The notes under the pieces are model-generated. The model was not told the DNA's origin. It made no database searches and saw only the letters and a program-made list of their open reading frames with translations. 64,000 bases of DNA. It comes from G963422445 sp963422445. Lineage in GTDB: Bacteria; Pseudomonadota; Alphaproteobacteria; Thalassobaculales; Thalassobaculaceae. This document shows, one piece after another, positions 27,043 to 36,725 of the stretch. Numbering within the stretch: position 1 is the first letter of the stretch; each line of letters begins with the position of its first letter. The translations under genes were made by a program, and so were the position numbers. The stretch is taken from NCBI GenBank assembly GCA_963422445.2, contig CAXXOV010000001.1, positions 186,001-250,000 of the forward strand, in the 5' to 3' direction.

Positions 27043-27238
27043 ACGGTCCCGCGCGCTCAAACAGGCGCTTCAGGTTGAACTGGATGGCGGTCTGATCGAC
27101 GACGGCAAGGACGAATTTCTCGGGCTCATGCAAGGACGTGACGAACTCCTGGCGAATGATCATTACAGTGTCCGCACCGTTCACACGATCCCTGGCTTCA
27201 ACAAAACGATGCCCCCAGGTGTCGGGATCATAAGATGC
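27023..27238 (-). pseudogene. DUF3883-like C-terminal fragment
   Basis: The minus-strand frame reads ASYDPDTWGHRFVEARDRVN, then GADTVMIIRQEFVTSLHEPE and KFVLAVV. This matches the pattern of DUF3883 (YD-x-x-S...RF-x-EVKGR...GAD-T-V-x-x-TRNE...P-x-x-FILA-x-V), a nuclease-related domain found at the ends of defence helicases and restriction proteins. After KFVLAVV the frame runs into DQTAIQFNLKRLFERAGPST, which looks like a transposase C-terminus, so the gene was cut by an insertion. Two catalytic-type residues (E-x-K as EAR) are altered. Confidence 0.5.
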
Positions 27239-27289
27239 TCATGTGCCAGATTCGCTCAGACGGTGTAGGTCGAGTGAACGACGCGGAGC

Positions 27290-29050
27290 TTGTGGCAGAG
27301 GGTATTGCCTGAGGAGCGCCCGCATTCGGATCCAGGTCACATGACCTTTGCGACTGCGGCGTCAACGCCACCGACGCCATGCGATCATGAGGTAGCGCCG
27401 GAACAGTCCCGGTCGTTTGCGATTCCCCGACAGACCATGATACTGGCAGTGACCCTGGAGGACATTGGCAAGATGCGCCTGCTGCTCGGTGACCGGGTCG
27501 TACCGGTATCTTTTGCACCAGGTCCAGACTACCGTCGCCGCCCATGCAAAACGGTTTTTGGTCGTAATTTGGCGCACGACGCAGCTGCCTCGCCGCGACC
27601 GTTCCCACACGGGGGTAAAGCCGAGAAAGTCAAACGTCGCGGCCGGATCATGGCCTTTCGCCTGTGCCAGTCGGATATCCACATACCGCGTCCTGGTCTC
27701 ATGGAGCGTAAGCCCGAATAGGCCAAGACGTTTTCCCGGAACGTCGAGCACGCGCTCGCCGTTCCGGTTGTCTTCGAAGGCCATCACAAAGTCATCGGCG
27801 TACCGGATCAATCGACACCGCCACCGCAGGCGTGGCCGGACCTCCGCCTCGAACCACTCATCCAGCACATGGTGCAAGACAATATGCGAGATTAGTGGCG
27901 ATATGACCCCGTCCTGGGGCGTGCCCGTACTGGACCGCTTCACAGTGCCCTTTTCGAGACCACTCGCCTTCAGCCATGTGAAGATCATTTTTCGGACGAC
28001 ACCGACCGTGATCCGCAGGTCAAGAATCTCCCGCTGCCACGCGTGAGGGATGCTGTCGAAGTCCGTCTTCAGATCGGCATCAATCACCCACCAATGGCAT
28101 TGCTCCGCGGGCCCTTCGCGCAAAGCGCTCAAGGCATCGTGAGGAGAACGGCCGTGTCGGAAGCAGTATGAGCACGGCAGAAAGTCCTGCTCGTACATCG
28201 GCTCCAGAAACATCACGATAGTCCGCTGCGCCACCTTGTCTTCAAACGTAGGGATACCGAGCGGGTGTCCCGACCGGTCTGCCTTCGGGATGTAATGCCG
28301 CCGAACCGACGGCGCCATCCTTCCGCGTCCGGCGATACGCCTCCCGCATCCAGTTGATGTCGATCATATGATGCAGGGATGTGAACATCCGGTCCGGGTG
28401 CATCCTTGCCTGTTCGACGACCCACTGCTGTTGCTTTGACGTGTTTGCGGACCTCGGAGTTTTCTCCATCGTGTCCTTTCAATGTGTCTGAACACATAAC
28501 GCCCCGCTTCCCTCCAGCGGGTCCCGACGGATTCGGTTCCCCACCTTCCACGGAACTATCAGAGCGCTACGACTCCCTGCACTGCGTCCCTTCGGCTTAT
28601 TGGTTCGCCTGCCGATACCGCGGATGTCTGCCTTATTTGTGTCCGCCGACGCGATCCCTCACGACACCAGACAAAACTGTGCGGGCCGGAAGTATTGGTC
28701 AGCCGGCTCCCCTGTATTCACCGGCAATCCCCCTACGGACAGGACTGGGCATCCCAGGTTTCCCGACGAGCCGTCCCGTAGCTATGCCTTCGGTGTTGTG
28801 ATACCGGACGGCCCATTACGCCTCGCCTGCCGCGACGCTTCCGGTGCAGTCCGGTATCACAAAGGCGTCATCATCGAGTTTCTCGAGGCTCAATAGCGAC
28901 ACTTCACCACACGCTTTGTACACTTCACGACGCACGTTACCATACGCTATGCAGTCCTCGCTTCCGGCTGACGGGTTGCGTCTTTACCGACGGATGAGCC
29001 CGAACCCGCTGGCTCGCTACAAGAGATTTCAGGTCATGCACGACCTCCTT
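27290..29050 (-). mobile_element. Degenerate group II intron
   Basis: A reverse-transcriptase gene on the minus strand is preceded by about 580 non-coding bases whose last part (GGAGGGAAGCGGGGCG, then a hairpin-flanked GTGTTCAGACACATTGAAAG before the ATG) resembles bacterial group II introns just upstream of the maturase start. Downstream, GGATCCGAATGCGGGC resembles the start of domain V but lacks its second strand. Outer limits are approximate; the intron appears truncated at its 3' end. Confidence 0.5.
27362..28469 (-). pseudogene. ltrA: Group II intron reverse transcriptase/maturase, internal deletion
   Basis: The N-terminal part (MEKTPRSANTSKQQQWVVEQ; INWMREAYRRTRKDGA) joins, with a frame change near 28310, to APSVRRHYIPKADRSGHPLG, IPTFEDKVAQRTIVMFLEPM and the polymerase motif LIRYADDFVMAF. 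Comparison with the family shows about 40 residues missing between RKDGA and the VRRHYIPKADG motif. The thumb/maturase domain (FLGFTPVWERSRRG) is present. The deletion plus frameshift should abolish splicing and retrohoming. Confidence 0.85.
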
Positions 29051-29510
29051 TCATTGTCGTCCTCCCCCCTTCAAGGACTTGCTCTGACACAATGTGATCG
29101 AAATACATTCGAACACCCGCGCTGCGCAACGGGAGATCAGAGAATGCAAATCCGATCGCACCAGAAACATAACCTGTGAGACCATCGTGCGCCCTCACGA
29201 CCAATTGAACCGGAGAACCGTGACCCGACATTCCCGTCGAAAGGGGCCGGTTTCCGGCCCGCGGGAGACGATACCGGATTTGCCCGCGCCGTGATCCGGG
29301 CGTGAACCGGACCAAAACTGAAAACCCGGTCGTCGCGCCGAGCCGGATCATCGGGGATTCTTCGGTGCTTACGGCCCAACCGATCTGAAACATCCCGTCA
29401 ATTCCGTTGGACAGACGAGCGCGAGCCGGTTAGACAGGCGCGGCATGCGCCGATATTATGGCAGGAGCCACCGGTTACCGGCGGCGGGCCGCAAGCAATG
29501 AGGTTTGGGT
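29051..29510. other. Non-coding stretch before the cytochrome c gene
   Basis: About 460 bases without a convincing gene on either strand. Short open frames here have no ribosome-binding site or recognisable protein. It presumably holds the promoter for the cytochrome c gene; no operator symmetry was noticed. Confidence 0.5.
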
Positions 29511-30080
29511 ATGGCATCTCTGGAGTTCAACAAGATCGCCGCAGGCGTCCTGTGCGCCGGGCTGCTGGCATCGGCATCGGGTCAGATCGCCAAAATTCTG
29601 GTCAGTCCTGTGCATCATCTGGAAACCAATGCCATGGCCGTCGACATCAGCGCCATGACCACCGCGCCGACCGCCGAAGCCCTGGCCCCGGAGCCGCTGC
29701 TGCCCCTGCTCGCCTCAGCCGATATTGTCAAAGGCGAGAAGATCTTCAAGAAATGCGCGGCCTGCCATACACCCGACAAGAACGGTGCCAACAAGATCGG
29801 CCCGAATCTTTTCGACATCATCAATGCGACCAAGGCCGGGCGCGAAGGCTTCAACTATTCGGGAGCCATGAAAGAGGCGGGCGGCAATTGGGATTACCTA
29901 GCTTTGAGCGAATTCCTGAGAAAGCCGAAGAACTACATGCCGGGCACCAAGATGACCTTCGTTGGATTGAAGAAAGTTGGGGACCGCGCAGCAGTTATCG
30001 CTTATCTGCGTTCGCTGTCCGACAACCCTGCTCCCCTGCCGACAGAAGAAAATATGGCAAACGAAGCGTCCGGCGGCTGA
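29511..30080 (+). CDS. Membrane-anchored class I cytochrome c
   Basis: 189 residues from the ATG at 29511. An N-terminal signal anchor (IAAGVLCAGLLASASGQIAK) is followed by an Ala/Pro-rich linker (about residues 40-65) and a cytochrome c domain: GEKIFKKCAACHTPDKNG with the CAACH heme site and MPGTKMTFVGLKKVGDRAAV with the axial Met. This layout matches CycM/cytochrome c-552-type proteins that carry electrons between the bc1 complex and terminal oxidase at the periplasmic face. Its neighbour hisN follows 39 bases downstream. Confidence 0.92.
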   Translation: MASLEFNKIAAGVLCAGLLASASGQIAKILVSPVHHLETNAMAVDISAMTTAPTAEALAPEPLLPLLASADIVKGEKIFKKCAACHTPDKNGANKIGPNLFDIINATKAGREGFNYSGAMKEAGGNWDYLALSEFLRKPKNYMPGTKMTFVGLKKVGDRAAVIAYLRSLSDNPAPLPTEENMANEASGG

Positions 30081-30119
30081 TACCAGCGGTCGCCGACCAC
30101 TAGGCCGCGGCAGGTCGGC

Positions 30120-30899
30120 ATGACGGATGCAATGACGGACTTCGCTGATTTCGCGGAATCCCTTGTTGATGCAAGCCGCAAGATCGTGCTCGGCCATTGG
30201 CGGCAGCGACTTGATGTCGTCGACAAGGCCGATGCAAGTCCGGTCACCATCGCGGACCACGCCGCCGAAGCGGCAATGCGCGAGCTGATCGAAACCCGCT
30301 TCCCCGATCACGGCATCGCTGGGGAAGAATACGGTCGCGTTCGCATGGAAGCCGAATTCGTCTGGTCACTCGATCCTATCGACGGCACCAAGGCTTTCAT
30401 CAGCGGCTCGCCGCTCTTTGGCACGCTTGTCGCGCTCCTGCATGACAACGATCCGGTCCTCGGAGTCATCGACGTTCCGGCAACCGGCGAACGCTGGGTT
30501 GGCGGCGTCGGTATCGGCGCACGGATGAACGGCGCCCCCGTCAGGACCCGAACCGGACTGCCGCTCGCAGCAGCGATCTCAGGTTCGACCAGCCCGGCGA
30601 TGTTCCGCGGTGCCGACGGAAACCGCCTCGCCCGGATTCACGACCGGATCAAACTCCCGATCTGGGGCGGCGACTGCTATCTTTATGGCCTCCTTGCTCT
30701 GGGTCAGGTAGATCTGGTTATTGAGGCTGGCCTTGGCGACTATGATTATCTGGCGCCAGCAGCTGTGATCCGCGCCGCCGGCGGCACCGCCACCGGCTGG
30801 CAGGGCGAACCGCTCGGCATTGCCAGTACCGACCGTATTGTCGCCGCCGGTGACGCAAGACTGCACACCGAAGTGATCCGCTTGCTGAACGAAACCTGA
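30120..30899 (+). CDS. hisN: Inositol monophosphatase-family phosphatase (histidinol-phosphatase type)
   Basis: 259 residues. The metal-binding motifs of the family are all present: GIAGEEYG (Glu), VWSLDPIDGTKAFISGSPLF (motif A), and IWGGDCYLYGLLALGQVDLV, then GDYDYLAPAAVIRAAGG (motif B). In Alphaproteobacteria proteins of this size next to a cycM-like gene are usually HisN, removing phosphate from L-histidinol phosphate in histidine synthesis; other substrates such as inositol phosphate cannot be excluded. Cytosolic, with no signal peptide. Confidence 0.85.
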   Translation: MTDAMTDFADFAESLVDASRKIVLGHWRQRLDVVDKADASPVTIADHAAEAAMRELIETRFPDHGIAGEEYGRVRMEAEFVWSLDPIDGTKAFISGSPLFGTLVALLHDNDPVLGVIDVPATGERWVGGVGIGARMNGAPVRTRTGLPLAAAISGSTSPAMFRGADGNRLARIHDRIKLPIWGGDCYLYGLLALGQVDLVIEAGLGDYDYLAPAAVIRAAGGTATGWQGEPLGIASTDRIVAAGDARLHTEVIRLLNET

Positions 30900-31020
30900 C
30901 CAGGCTTTGGCCGCCTCGACAGAGGCTGAACACGAGGCCCGAATGATCGCCACATCGATCCCATATTCCGACCATACCCGCCAGACACGGTCTGGCACCT
31001 GTCACAAGAGGGGCTCGACC

Positions 31021-32886
31021 ATGTTACAGTCTCCCCGTTTCATCCGAATCAACCTGCTGGCTGCAAGCGCACTGCTTGCCACGATCTTGCACGTGCCGAC
31101 GATGGCGGTCGCCGAGCCCGCCCCGGTGCATGGACTGGCAATGCACGGGGTTCCGAAATATCCCGCCAGCTTCACTCATTTCGACTATGTCGATCCCGAC
31201 GCGCCGAAGGGCGGAACGATCACGCTCGCAGCAACGGGTACTTATGACAGCTTCAATCCGTTCATCGAAAAAGGCATTGCCGCAGCCGGAATCGGATTGA
31301 TCTACGAGTCCCTGATGACAGCGTCCAACGACGAGGCTTTTTCCGAATACGGAAAGCTTGCCAAATCCGCCGTCATGCCGGCCGACAGGAGTTGGGTCGC
31401 CTTCAATATCCACCCGAACGCGCACTGGCATGACGGCAAGCCGGTCACGCCAGAAGACGTTATCTGGACGTTCAACACCTTGCGCGAAAAAGGGAGAAAC
31501 TTTTACAACACCTACTATGCCGATGTCAGCGAGGTCACGAAGACGGCGGAACGCCAGGTCACCTTCCGTTTCGATGGCATGTCCAATCAGGAACTCCCAC
31601 TCATTCTTGGCCAACTCGCCGTCCTGCCAAAACATTTCTGGGAAAACCGGGATTTCCGGTCGACGTCACTGGAGCCGCCGCTCGGAAGTGGCCCTTACAA
31701 GATTGTTCGCTCCGAACCTGGCCGCTCGGTCACCTATCAGAGGATCAGGGACTATTGGGGACAAGATCTGCCGGTCAACCGCGGCACCAGCAATTTCGAC
31801 GAAATCCGTTACGAATATTATCGCGATCTTGATGTCGCAACGGAGGCATTCAAGAGCGGCGCATTCGATTTCCGCTTGGAAAACTCGGCCAAACGCTGGG
31901 CGACAGCCTATGATTTTCCTGCCCTGAATGCCAGCAAGGTTATAAAGACACTGCTCCCGCATGAACGGCCGACCGGAATGCAAGCGTTCATCTTCAACAC
32001 CCGCAAGGTCCTCTTCAAGGATCCCGAGGTCCGTCGCGCGCTCGCCCATGCGTGGGATTTCGAATGGACCAACAAGACCATCATGTATGGCGCTTACACC
32101 CGGACCAACAGCTATTTTTCGAACTCGGAACTCTCGTCGTGGCGCAGCGGCCTGCCCGAGGGTGAAGAACTGGATATTCTGCAGCGCTATCGTGGCCAGA
32201 TTCCCGAAGCGGTCTTCACGACATCCTACCAGGCGCCATCAACCGACGGGTCCGGAAACAATCGGGCGAATCTGCGTCAGGCTCTCGACATCCTGCGGAA
32301 TGCGGGTTGGAAGGTCCGGGACGGTAAACTCACCAATGACGCCGGCGAGGTATTCGCCTTCGAAATGATTCTGGTACAGCCATCCCTCGAGAAACTCGCC
32401 CTGCCATTTCAGCAAAGCCTGAAACGTCTCGGTATCGAGATGTCGTTGCGCACTGTCGATACTGCGCAGTACCGGTTTCGCGTCAATAATTTTGACTTCG
32501 ACATGATTGTCGGGACCATTGGACAATCGCTTTCGCCGGGCAATGAGCAACGTGATTTCTGGCACTCGTCAACCGCCAACCGTCCCGGCAGCAGAAACGT
32601 GATCGGAATCAAGGATCCCGTGATCGACGCCCTTGTCGACCTGGTTATCGCCGCACCCGACCGCGACAGTCTGGTCGCAAGAACCCGGGCACTCGACCGG
32701 ATATTACTCTGGAGCCATTATGTCATACCACATTTCCATCTGCAAGCATCGCGCCTAGTCTACTGGAACCGGTTTGGCCGACCCCCGGTAACAGCGAAAT
32801 ACTCACACGGTTTTCCTGAAACCTGGTGGCTTGACCCGGTCAAGGACGCCGACCTCCAGGCCTGGCGGAACCGGTCGGGCAAATAG
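31021..32886 (+). CDS. yejA: Peptide ABC transporter substrate-binding protein
   Basis: 621 residues from the ATG at 31021; an upstream in-frame start lacks support. A Sec signal peptide (INLLAASALLATILHVPTMA) is followed by a family 5 solute-binding domain. YejA hallmarks are visible: GLAMHGVPKYPASFTHFDYV, DPDAPKGGTITLAATGTYDS and FNPFIEKG near the start, and the conserved ALAHAWDFEWTNKTIMYGAY. It binds peptides in the periplasm and hands them to YejBEF; in other bacteria the system also imports microcin C-type peptides. First gene of a four-gene operon. Confidence 0.95.
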   Translation: MLQSPRFIRINLLAASALLATILHVPTMAVAEPAPVHGLAMHGVPKYPASFTHFDYVDPDAPKGGTITLAATGTYDSFNPFIEKGIAAAGIGLIYESLMTASNDEAFSEYGKLAKSAVMPADRSWVAFNIHPNAHWHDGKPVTPEDVIWTFNTLREKGRNFYNTYYADVSEVTKTAERQVTFRFDGMSNQELPLILGQLAVLPKHFWENRDFRSTSLEPPLGSGPYKIVRSEPGRSVTYQRIRDYWGQDLPVNRGTSNFDEIRYEYYRDLDVATEAFKSGAFDFRLENSAKRWATAYDFPALNASKVIKTLLPHERPTGMQAFIFNTRKVLFKDPEVRRALAHAWDFEWTNKTIMYGAYTRTNSYFSNSELSSWRSGLPEGEELDILQRYRGQIPEAVFTTSYQAPSTDGSGNNRANLRQALDILRNAGWKVRDGKLTNDAGEVFAFEMILVQPSLEKLALPFQQSLKRLGIEMSLRTVDTAQYRFRVNNFDFDMIVGTIGQSLSPGNEQRDFWHSSTANRPGSRNVIGIKDPVIDALVDLVIAAPDRDSLVARTRALDRILLWSHYVIPHFHLQASRLVYWNRFGRPPVTAKYSHGFPETWWLDPVKDADLQAWRNRSGK

Positions 32887-32901
32887 CCGGGAGGAACCGG
32901 A

Positions 32902-34017
32902 CTGCTTATCTATATCGTCAAACGGCTTCTGTTCGTTCCGCCGACGCTGTTCGCGATCATCCTGATCAATTTCATCGTCGTTCAGTTCGCGCCGGGCGGA
33001 CCGGTAGAACAGATGATCGCCAATCTCCAGGGGACCGGTATCAGCGCAACCGCGCGGATCAGCGGCGGCAGTAGCGACACTGTCGGAGGTAGCACGGGAT
33101 CGGAGTCCGGGGCGATTTCGGGCAACGCCAGCTCGCGATACCGCGGTGCCCGCGGCCTGGATCCGGAAATCATAGAAAAGATCGAACGGAGCTTCGGCTT
33201 CGACAAACCAGCCCATGAACGGTTCGCCCTGATGCTGGGCAATTATCTGGTCTTCGATTTCGGGGAGAGTTACTTCAAGGACCGCAAGGTCGTCGACCTC
33301 ATCATCGAGAAGATGCCGGTCTCGATTTCTCTCGGTCTGTGGACCACGCTTCTGGTCTACCTGATTTCTATTCCGCTCGGAATCCGCAAGGCCGTTCTCG
33401 ACGGGAGCCGGTTCGATGTCTGGAGTTCCGGTCTGGTGATCGTCGGCAACGCCATACCCGGATTTCTGTTCGCGATCCTGCTCGTGGTCCTGTTTGCCGG
33501 CGGCAGCTTCTGGCAGATTTTTCCGATCCGCGGTCTGGTTTCGCAGGACTGGGAGATGCTTGGCTGGCTTGAACTTGTCGTCGACTATCTCTGGCATCTC
33601 GTATTGCCGGTCGGCGCCATGGTCATCGGCGGCTTCGCAGGCCTGACAATGCTGACCAAGAATTCGTTCCTTGAAGAGATCAACAAACAGTATGTCGTGA
33701 CCGCTCGGGCCAAGGGGCTGACCCGAAACCGGGTGCTTTACGGGCATGTCTTCCGTAATGCGATGCTTATCGTGATCGCGGGATTTCCCGGCGCCTTCAT
33801 CGGCATCCTGTTTACCGGATCGCTGATCATCGAGATCATCTTCTCGCTTGATGGTCTCGGCCTGCTCGGCTTCGAGGCAGCGCTGGGCCGCGATTACCCT
33901 GTCATGTTTGCCACGCTCTATGTCTTCACGCTACTCGGTCTGCTGATGAGTATTCTTGGCGACATCCTGTATGTCGTCATCGACCGTCGCATCGATTTCG
34001 AAACCCGCGAGGTCTGA
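32902..34017 (+). CDS. yejB: Peptide ABC transporter permease, CTG start
   Basis: 371 residues if begun at the CTG at 32902, which has GGGAGGAA 6 bases upstream and gives LLIYIVKRLLFVPPTLFAII, the normal first membrane segment of YejB. The first ATG (33013) would remove that segment. A Gly/Ser-rich stretch (about residues 50-80) precedes the conserved RGLDPEIIEKIERSFGFDKP. The permease signature (EEINKQYVVTARAKGLTRNR) couples to the ATPase. The gene starts 15 bases after yejA and ends 3 bases before yejE. Confidence 0.88.
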   Translation: MLIYIVKRLLFVPPTLFAIILINFIVVQFAPGGPVEQMIANLQGTGISATARISGGSSDTVGGSTGSESGAISGNASSRYRGARGLDPEIIEKIERSFGFDKPAHERFALMLGNYLVFDFGESYFKDRKVVDLIIEKMPVSISLGLWTTLLVYLISIPLGIRKAVLDGSRFDVWSSGLVIVGNAIPGFLFAILLVVLFAGGSFWQIFPIRGLVSQDWEMLGWLELVVDYLWHLVLPVGAMVIGGFAGLTMLTKNSFLEEINKQYVVTARAKGLTRNRVLYGHVFRNAMLIVIAGFPGAFIGILFTGSLIIEIIFSLDGLGLLGFEAALGRDYPVMFATLYVFTLLGLLMSILGDILYVVIDRRIDFETREV

Positions 34018-34020
34018 GCG

Positions 34021-35082
34021 ATGGCGGAAGACCGGTCTGGTGATCGGATACTGGGATTCCGGATAACGCCGCTTACCCGGCGCCGCATCGAAGCGTTCCG
34101 CAAGAATCGACGGGGCTTTTGGTCATTCATCATCTTTCTGATCTTGTTCGGAATCAGCCTGTGTGCCGAACTAGTGGCCAACGACAAGCCGTTCCTCGTG
34201 CAACACGACGGCAAATTATACTACCCCGCATTCGTTGCCTATCCCGAGACTGTCTTTGGCGGCGATTTCCCGACCGAGGCTGACTACACCGACGGGTTCG
34301 TACAGGATCTGATCCTCGAAAACGGCTGGATGTTGTGGCCGGTCGTGCGTTTCAGCTACGATACCATCGATCGGACGCTTGGCCGCCCGGCGCCATCGCC
34401 GCCGGATTCACGTCACTGGTTCGGAACCGACGATCAGGCGCGCGACGTTTTCGCCCGATTACTCTACGGTTTCCGGATATCGGTCCTGTTCGGGCTTCTC
34501 CTCACTACGCTGAGCAGCGCCATTGGCGTCTTCGCCGGCGCCGTCCAAGGGTTTTACGGTGGCTGGCTGGATCTGATTTTTCAACGCATTACCGAAATCT
34601 GGGTCGGGATGCCGCAACTTTACATTCTGATCATCATGTCGAGCATCCTGATGCCGAGTTTCTGGGTATTGCTTGGGGTTCTGTTGCTATTCAGCTGGGT
34701 CACTCTGGTCGGTGTCGTGCGAGCCGAATTCCTGCGCGCGCGTAATCTTGACTTTGTCCGCGCTGCCCGCGCGCTTGGCGTCAGCGACATCATGATCATG
34801 TTCCGCCATGTCCTGCCCAATGCGATGGTCGCGACCATAACCATGCTGCCCTTCATTCTGTCGAGCGCAATAACGGCGCTGACATCGCTGGACTTCCTCG
34901 GCCTGGGGCTCCCACCCGGTTCGGCTTCGCTCGGCGAACTGCTGAACCAGGGCAAGAACAATTTGCAGGCTCCGTGGCTTGGGCTGGCCGGTTTCTTCGT
35001 CCTTGCCGTCATGCTCAGCCTTCTGGTCTTCATTGGCGAAGCGGTGCGCGACGCCTTCGACCCGCGCAAGACGTTCCAATGA
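34021..35082 (+). CDS. yejE: Peptide ABC transporter permease
   Basis: 353 residues with an N-terminal cytoplasmic tail and first span (NRRGFWSFIIFLILFGISLC), a periplasmic loop (PAFVAYPETVFGGDFPTEAD), then a DppC-like core with FGTDDQARDVFARLLYGFRI and the coupling motif EFLRARNLDFVRAARALGVS. It pairs with YejB to form the membrane channel. Its stop overlaps the ATPase start (ATGA). Confidence 0.95.
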   Translation: MAEDRSGDRILGFRITPLTRRRIEAFRKNRRGFWSFIIFLILFGISLCAELVANDKPFLVQHDGKLYYPAFVAYPETVFGGDFPTEADYTDGFVQDLILENGWMLWPVVRFSYDTIDRTLGRPAPSPPDSRHWFGTDDQARDVFARLLYGFRISVLFGLLLTTLSSAIGVFAGAVQGFYGGWLDLIFQRITEIWVGMPQLYILIIMSSILMPSFWVLLGVLLLFSWVTLVGVVRAEFLRARNLDFVRAARALGVSDIMIMFRHVLPNAMVATITMLPFILSSAITALTSLDFLGLGLPPGSASLGELLNQGKNNLQAPWLGLAGFFVLAVMLSLLVFIGEAVRDAFDPRKTFQ

Positions 35083-36725
35083 CGGCATCCGGTCATACAC
35101 CGCTCCTCGAGGTTCGCGATCTGGGTGTCACCTTCGATACTGGCGCCGGATCCGTTACGGCCATTGACACGATTGGCTTCACACTCGACCGGCACGAGAC
35201 CCTGGCCCTGGTCGGCGAAAGCGGATCCGGCAAGTCGGTAACGGCGTTGTCGGTCCTTCAGTTACTGCCGCGACCGGCGGCGCGTCAGGCGCCGGCGAGC
35301 AGCATCCGGTTTCTCGGACAAGAAGTTGTCAACGCCGGCGAGCCGGTCCTTCGGGAGATCCGGGGCAACCGGATTTCGATGATCTTTCAGGAACCGATGA
35401 CCTCGCTCAACCCCCTGCATGTGGTTGAAAAACAGATCGGTGAATCGCTGTTGTTGCACAAGCGCCTTAACCCGGCCGAGGCACGGAGGCGTACGCTCGA
35501 ACTGCTGGATCTGGTCGGTATCCGCGACCCCGGAACCCGGTTGCAAAGCTATCCGCATCAGCTTTCGGGCGGCCAGCGCCAACGGGTCATGATCGCGATG
35601 GCACTGGCCAACGAACCGGATATCCTGATTGCCGACGAGCCGACGACAGCGCTCGATGTCACGATCCAGGCCCAGATTCTGACGTTGTTGAGGGAACTGC
35701 AAGCCGAACTTGGTATGGCAATGCTGCTGATTACCCACGACCTCGGTATCGTACGCAAGATGGCCGACCGGGTTTGCGTCATGACCGGAGGCCGGATCAT
35801 CGAGACCGGCCGCACCAATGCCGTGTTCGCTGCGCCACGCCATGCCTATACCCGGCATCTGCTCGCGGCCGAGCCGAAGGGGCAGCCGGCGCCGATCGAA
35901 GCGACTGCGAAGACCGTGATGGCAGCACACGACCTCAAGGTCTGGTTTCCGATACAGCGCGGTGTCCTGAAACGAACGGTGGGCCATGTCAGGGCAGTCG
36001 ACGGATTATCGATCGCGGTATGCGAAGGAGAGACCATCGGCATTGTCGGTGAAAGCGGATCCGGCAAGACCTCGCTGGCCATGGCCCTCCTGCGTCTGAC
36101 GTCGAGCACCGGGGCCATCCTCTGGCAAGGCCGCGACATCCAGGGCCTGCGTTTCCGCAAGACCCGGCCGCTGCGGCGCGAAATGCAGATCGTCTTTCAG
36201 GATCCCTTTGGCAGCTTGAGCCCGCGAATGTCGATGGCCGAGATCATTGGTGAAGGTATGCGGGTCCATCGGCGGGAAGATCTCGGGCTTGCGGACAAAG
36301 ACGCTCTGGAAGACCGCATCGACGAGGCAATCGCCGAGGTCGGTCTCGACCCGGCGATGCGCAATCGTTATCCGCACGAGTTTTCCGGTGGCCAGCGTCA
36401 ACGCATCTCGATCGCCCGGGCCATGGTCCTGCGGCCGCGCCTTGTGGTTCTGGATGAACCAACCTCGGCGCTCGACATGAGCGTTCAAGCGCAGATCGTC
36501 GATCTGCTGCGCGCGTTGCAGTGCAAACATGGTCTGGCCTATCTGTTCATCAGCCACGACCTGAAAGTCGTGCGAGCAATGTCACACAGGATCATCGTCA
36601 TGCGCGACGGCGTGATGGTTGAAACCGGCCCCACCGAAGCGCTCACCGCCAATCCTCAGGAAACCTACACGAGAGCCTTGATGGCAGCGGCGTTTGATCT
36701 GGAAAGCGTTGAGATCGATTGTTGA
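35079..36725 (+). CDS. yejF: Peptide ABC transporter ATP-binding protein, two nucleotide-binding domains
   Basis: 548 residues from the ATG overlapping the yejE stop. Two complete ATPase domains: Walker A GESGSGKSVTALSV and GESGSGKTSLAMAL; signatures HQLSGGQRQRVMIAMALANE and HEFSGGQRQRISIARAMVLR; Walker B DILIADEPTTALDV and LVVLDEPTSALDM. An oligopeptide/dipeptide C-terminal extension is present after domain 1 (PRHAYTRHLLAAEPKGQP). It drives import by YejABE. Last gene of the operon. Confidence 0.96.
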   Translation: MTASGHTPLLEVRDLGVTFDTGAGSVTAIDTIGFTLDRHETLALVGESGSGKSVTALSVLQLLPRPAARQAPASSIRFLGQEVVNAGEPVLREIRGNRISMIFQEPMTSLNPLHVVEKQIGESLLLHKRLNPAEARRRTLELLDLVGIRDPGTRLQSYPHQLSGGQRQRVMIAMALANEPDILIADEPTTALDVTIQAQILTLLRELQAELGMAMLLITHDLGIVRKMADRVCVMTGGRIIETGRTNAVFAAPRHAYTRHLLAAEPKGQPAPIEATAKTVMAAHDLKVWFPIQRGVLKRTVGHVRAVDGLSIAVCEGETIGIVGESGSGKTSLAMALLRLTSSTGAILWQGRDIQGLRFRKTRPLRREMQIVFQDPFGSLSPRMSMAEIIGEGMRVHRREDLGLADKDALEDRIDEAIAEVGLDPAMRNRYPHEFSGGQRQRISIARAMVLRPRLVVLDEPTSALDMSVQAQIVDLLRALQCKHGLAYLFISHDLKVVRAMSHRIIVMRDGVMVETGPTEALTANPQETYTRALMAAAFDLESVEIDC

